Below, piece after piece: positions 61,827 to 64,000 of a stretch of DNA of 64,000 bases. The stretch spans positions 2,931,001 through 2,995,000 of the forward strand of contig NZ_CP104002.1 in assembly GCF_029201565.1 (NCBI RefSeq). The letters run 5' to 3'. The notes below the pieces were generated by a model, which was given only the letters and a program-made list of their open reading frames with translations, made no database searches and was not told the DNA's origin. Position 1 is the first letter of the stretch. Each line of letters opens with the position of its first letter. The stretch is from Devosia sp. SD17-2. Lineage in GTDB: Bacteria > Pseudomonadota > Alphaproteobacteria > Rhizobiales > Devosiaceae. The position numbers and the translations under genes are program-made.

Positions 61827-63959
61827 TCAGTTCAAAAACACCGTCACACTGTCCCCCCGCCCCTCGGCGTCCACCACGGACAGCGTCACCGTCCCCGGCC
61901 CATCGGGTTGCCAGATATCCTCGCGGGCAAAGCGTGGCCGGCCGAATGGCGCGCCATTGGCGAAAAACGTAAACGGCGGCACGCCATTGCGCACCTTTAC
62001 CGTCAGCGCCGCTTCCGTCCCCTCCCGCAGTCCCAGATCGACATCCACCCCATCGCCCGGAAAGGCGATTTCCGGCGAGGCGACCCGCGCCACGAGATTA
62101 TCATTGGGATGCCGGAAGCGCCGCAGCGGCTCGGGAAGCTCAGTATTGGACGCGAACAGCACGCCCGGCGGAGCCTTGGCCAGCGGCGCGCGACGACTGC
62201 CCAGCCGGTCGAAAGCCTCAAACAATACCGGCGCGGCCCCGGTAATACCGGACAGCCCCGGCACCGGCGCCCCATCAGGCCGGCCCACCCAGACACCGAT
62301 TACCGTCTTGCCATCAAATCCGATCGCCCAGGCATCGCGATAGCCATAGGACGTGCCGGTCTTGTAGGCGACGCGCCCCGGCGTGCCATTGAGCGGCGGC
62401 GGCACGTCGGCCAGAATATCGGCGACATACCAGGCCGCCACGCGGTCGAGCACCGGCGCCGATACGCCATTGCTCTCCGGCTTGGGCTTGTCAATGCCAT
62501 CGCGCAGCACGACAGGCATGCCCCCTCGCCCAATGGCAGCATAGAGCCCGACAAGATCACGCAGGCTGATGCCCACCCCGCCCAGCCCCACGGCCAGGCT
62601 GGGGGCCGTGTTGACCGGCAACCGCGCATCGGCATGGGCCCGCCGCAATCGCGACACCAGCCGCGCCGGCCCCACGGCATCGAGCACCACCACCGCCGGA
62701 ATGTTGAGCGACTGCGTCAGCGCATCATGGATCGTCACCGTGCCGCGATTGAACCCGTCGAAATTGACCGGCACATAGCCCCCGAAGGCGGTCGTGCGGT
62801 CCTCGATCAGGCTCTGCGGATGGGCGAGGCCGAGCTCGAACCCCAGCCCATAGATCAGTGGTTTCAGCGTCGATCCCGGCGAGCGGATCGCCGTGGTCAT
62901 ATCCACAAAGCCGGCGCTCTCGGTCGAGAGGAGCCCCGCCGATCCCACCGAGGCAAGGATCTCCCCGCTCTCCATATCGGCCGCAAGGATCGCCACCGAC
63001 ACTTTTGGGTCGATCATCCGCGCCCGCGCCGCAGCGAGCCGCTCCAATGCCTCCTGCAGGCGCTTTTCGACGGTCAGCGCGATGGTACGCGCTCCCGGCT
63101 GCGCCTTTCGCGCCTCATGGGCGCTGTGGGCGGCCAGCATCGGAAACTGCTTTCGGCCTGTGGGGATCGGCTCGAGCTTTGCCGCCCGCGCTTCCTCGGC
63201 GGCGATCGCATCGGTCGCCACCAGCCGGTCGAGCACCATGTCCCGGCTGCGCCGTGCCGCTTGCGGGTCGCGATCCGGCCGCCGCGCTTCGGGCGATTGC
63301 GGCAGGGCCACCAGCAGCGCCGCCTCGGCCGTGGTTAGCCGCGTCGGCTCCTTGCCGAAATAGGCGAGACTTGCCGCGCGAATGCCTTCGATATTGCCGC
63401 CATAGGGCGCCAGCGTCAGGTAGAGATCGAGAATATCGTCCTTGCCCAGCTCATCCTCGAGCCGGTCGGCATGGACCATCTGGCGCAGCTTGCCCCAGGC
63501 GTTTCGCGTCGGCTGCCCCTCGATCAGCCGAGCCACCTGCATGGTCAGCGTCGAGCCGCCGGACACGACCCTGCCCCCGGCCCCGACAAACTGCAGCGCC
63601 GCGCGCGCCATCGAGTTCCAGGCAATACCTTCGTGCCCCTCAAAGCCGCGATCCTCATAGGCGATCAGCATGTCGATAAAGCGCGGATCGACCTCCGCCT
63701 TGCGCACCGGCAAGCGCCAGCGCCCATCGCCCGTCGTGAACGGCCGCAACAGCGCCCCATTCCGATCCACCACCGCCACCGACACTGGCAACTCGGCGAG
63801 CACCGGCGTCGCCGGCAGTTCCGCCCGGATCGTCGTCACCCAGGCCGTCATCTGGATCACCCCGGCCACGCCGAGCGTGAACAGCACGAAGCCAAGCAGC
63901 GTCAGCCGCGCCACCCAGCGGCGCGGCTTTGTCCCGGAAATGGGCGTCGTCTCGCTCAT
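61827..63959 (-). CDS. pbpC: PbpC: penicillin-binding protein 1C
   Basis: This bifunctional class A penicillin-binding protein, usually called PBP1C, has 710 residues. It has one N-terminal transmembrane helix (about 18-40). The glycosyltransferase domain shows EDRGFEGHEGI with its catalytic Glu near 103 and GGSTLTMQVARL. The transpeptidase domain has SPGSTLKPLIYGLG (catalytic Ser and Lys), SLN (TQSLNIPA) and KTGTSYGYRD. A C-terminal BiPBP domain (about 620-710: VDVDLGLREGTEAAL) ends the protein. Its ATG overlaps the upstream partial gene by 4 bp, as with the alpha-2-macroglobulin/pbpC pair known from many proteobacteria. Confidence 0.93.
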   Translation of the reverse strand: MSETTPISGTKPRRWVARLTLLGFVLFTLGVAGVIQMTAWVTTIRAELPATPVLAELPVSVAVVDRNGALLRPFTTGDGRWRLPVRKAEVDPRFIDMLIAYEDRGFEGHEGIAWNSMARAALQFVGAGGRVVSGGSTLTMQVARLIEGQPTRNAWGKLRQMVHADRLEDELGKDDILDLYLTLAPYGGNIEGIRAASLAYFGKEPTRLTTAEAALLVALPQSPEARRPDRDPQAARRSRDMVLDRLVATDAIAAEEARAAKLEPIPTGRKQFPMLAAHSAHEARKAQPGARTIALTVEKRLQEALERLAAARARMIDPKVSVAILAADMESGEILASVGSAGLLSTESAGFVDMTTAIRSPGSTLKPLIYGLGFELGLAHPQSLIEDRTTAFGGYVPVNFDGFNRGTVTIHDALTQSLNIPAVVVLDAVGPARLVSRLRRAHADARLPVNTAPSLAVGLGGVGISLRDLVGLYAAIGRGGMPVVLRDGIDKPKPESNGVSAPVLDRVAAWYVADILADVPPPLNGTPGRVAYKTGTSYGYRDAWAIGFDGKTVIGVWVGRPDGAPVPGLSGITGAAPVLFEAFDRLGSRRAPLAKAPPGVLFASNTELPEPLRRFRHPNDNLVARVASPEIAFPGDGVDVDLGLREGTEAALTVKVRNGVPPFTFFANGAPFGRPRFAREDIWQPDGPGTVTLSVVDAEGRGDSVTVFLN

Positions 63960-64000
63960 CGCCCGGCTGCAGTCACCTCGACCGAGCCAGAGGCCGTGTT
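63956..64000 (-). CDS. C-terminal end of an upstream gene, probably alpha-2-macroglobulin
   Basis: An open frame enters from the right edge and ends in TGA at 63958-63956, overlapping the pbpC ATG (ATGA). Only 14 residues are visible (NTASGSVEVTAAGR), too few for identification by sequence. The assignment to a YfhM-type bacterial alpha-2-macroglobulin rests solely on its translational coupling to pbpC, which is a widely conserved pair. Confidence 0.5.
   Translation of the reverse strand, partial: NTASGSVEVTAAGR

Noticed and set aside
1..64000. CRISPR arrays, tRNA/rRNA genes, toxin–antitoxin pairs, prophage
   Set aside because: No regularly spaced repeats, cloverleaf-like segments, adjacent small toxin/antitoxin frames or phage structural genes were found on reading both strands.

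Overview
The window reads as chromosome of a GC-rich alphaproteobacterium of the order Hyphomicrobiales, most likely Devosia or a close relative. This is an inference from gene content and order. The pointers are a kinase–DUF2090 fused IolC, an RpiR/IolR-type inositol locus with GGAA-N6-TTCC operators, an LdtR/LdtP pair next to a DUF6163-like gene and hemB, a parC–recO–era–rnc–lepB–acpS–pyrE–rsh–rpoZ housekeeping block, and a PutA lacking a DNA-binding domain next to an Lrp-type PutR. No rRNA, tRNA, CRISPR array, plasmid or phage gene was recognised.

Layout. 1–6.2 kb: the end of an RpiR regulator, then the inositol-catabolic operon iolC-iolD-iolE-(small membrane protein)-iolB. 6.2–10.5 kb: envelope maintenance (Tat-exported L,D-transpeptidase and its MarR-type regulator), a DUF6163-like membrane protein and hemB. 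10.5–13.7 kb: an MFS exporter, an RDD membrane protein, the N-degron leucyltransferase bpt and a Dabb protein. 13.7–25.4 kb: a compact core block on the minus strand, with tail-to-head 4-bp overlaps among era/rnc/lepB and acpS/pyrE, then rsh, rpoZ, smpB and dapA; a NYN nuclease gene sits among them on the plus strand. 25.5–30.8 kb: a degenerate alpha/beta hydrolase, an OmpA-like protein, a porin with a structured leader and an SDR. 30.8–34 kb: amino-sugar and murein recycling (nagA, GntR regulator, murQ) with repeated operator-like motifs.

34–43.7 kb: an SRPBCC protein, a DeoR regulator starting at TTG, then a peptide-uptake locus: M24 peptidase, family-5 binding protein and XRE-cupin regulator facing a two-permease, two-ATPase, GAF-protein operon. 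43.9–47.9 kb: putA and its divergent regulator putR. 48–56.6 kb: a polyamine-type ABC importer followed by a purine/nucleoside set (TRZ/ATZ-type deaminase, nucleoside hydrolase, phosphoribosyltransferase) with an M20 amidohydrolase. 56.7–60.3 kb: an RTX/M10 metalloprotease with a histidine-rich insertion and a sorbosone-dehydrogenase-like protein. 60.4–61.6 kb: an IS110-family insertion sequence inserted inside a REP-like palindrome. 61.8–64 kb: pbpC and the tail of its probable alpha-2-macroglobulin partner.

The most striking signal is in the IS110 element. Its noncoding left end carries a strong 5' hairpin followed by two loops, and short segments in these loops match the target halves (the interrupted REP palindrome) and the element's own ends in the order expected for a bridge RNA. 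The interrupted site, the putative guides and the catalytic DEDD/Ser residues of the transposase are all visible, so this looks like an intact, readable RNA-guided recombinase. Intergenic regions also hold two repeat classes (REP/BIME-like palindromes and longer C/G-rich inverted repeats) and several operator-like inverted or direct repeats next to regulator genes.
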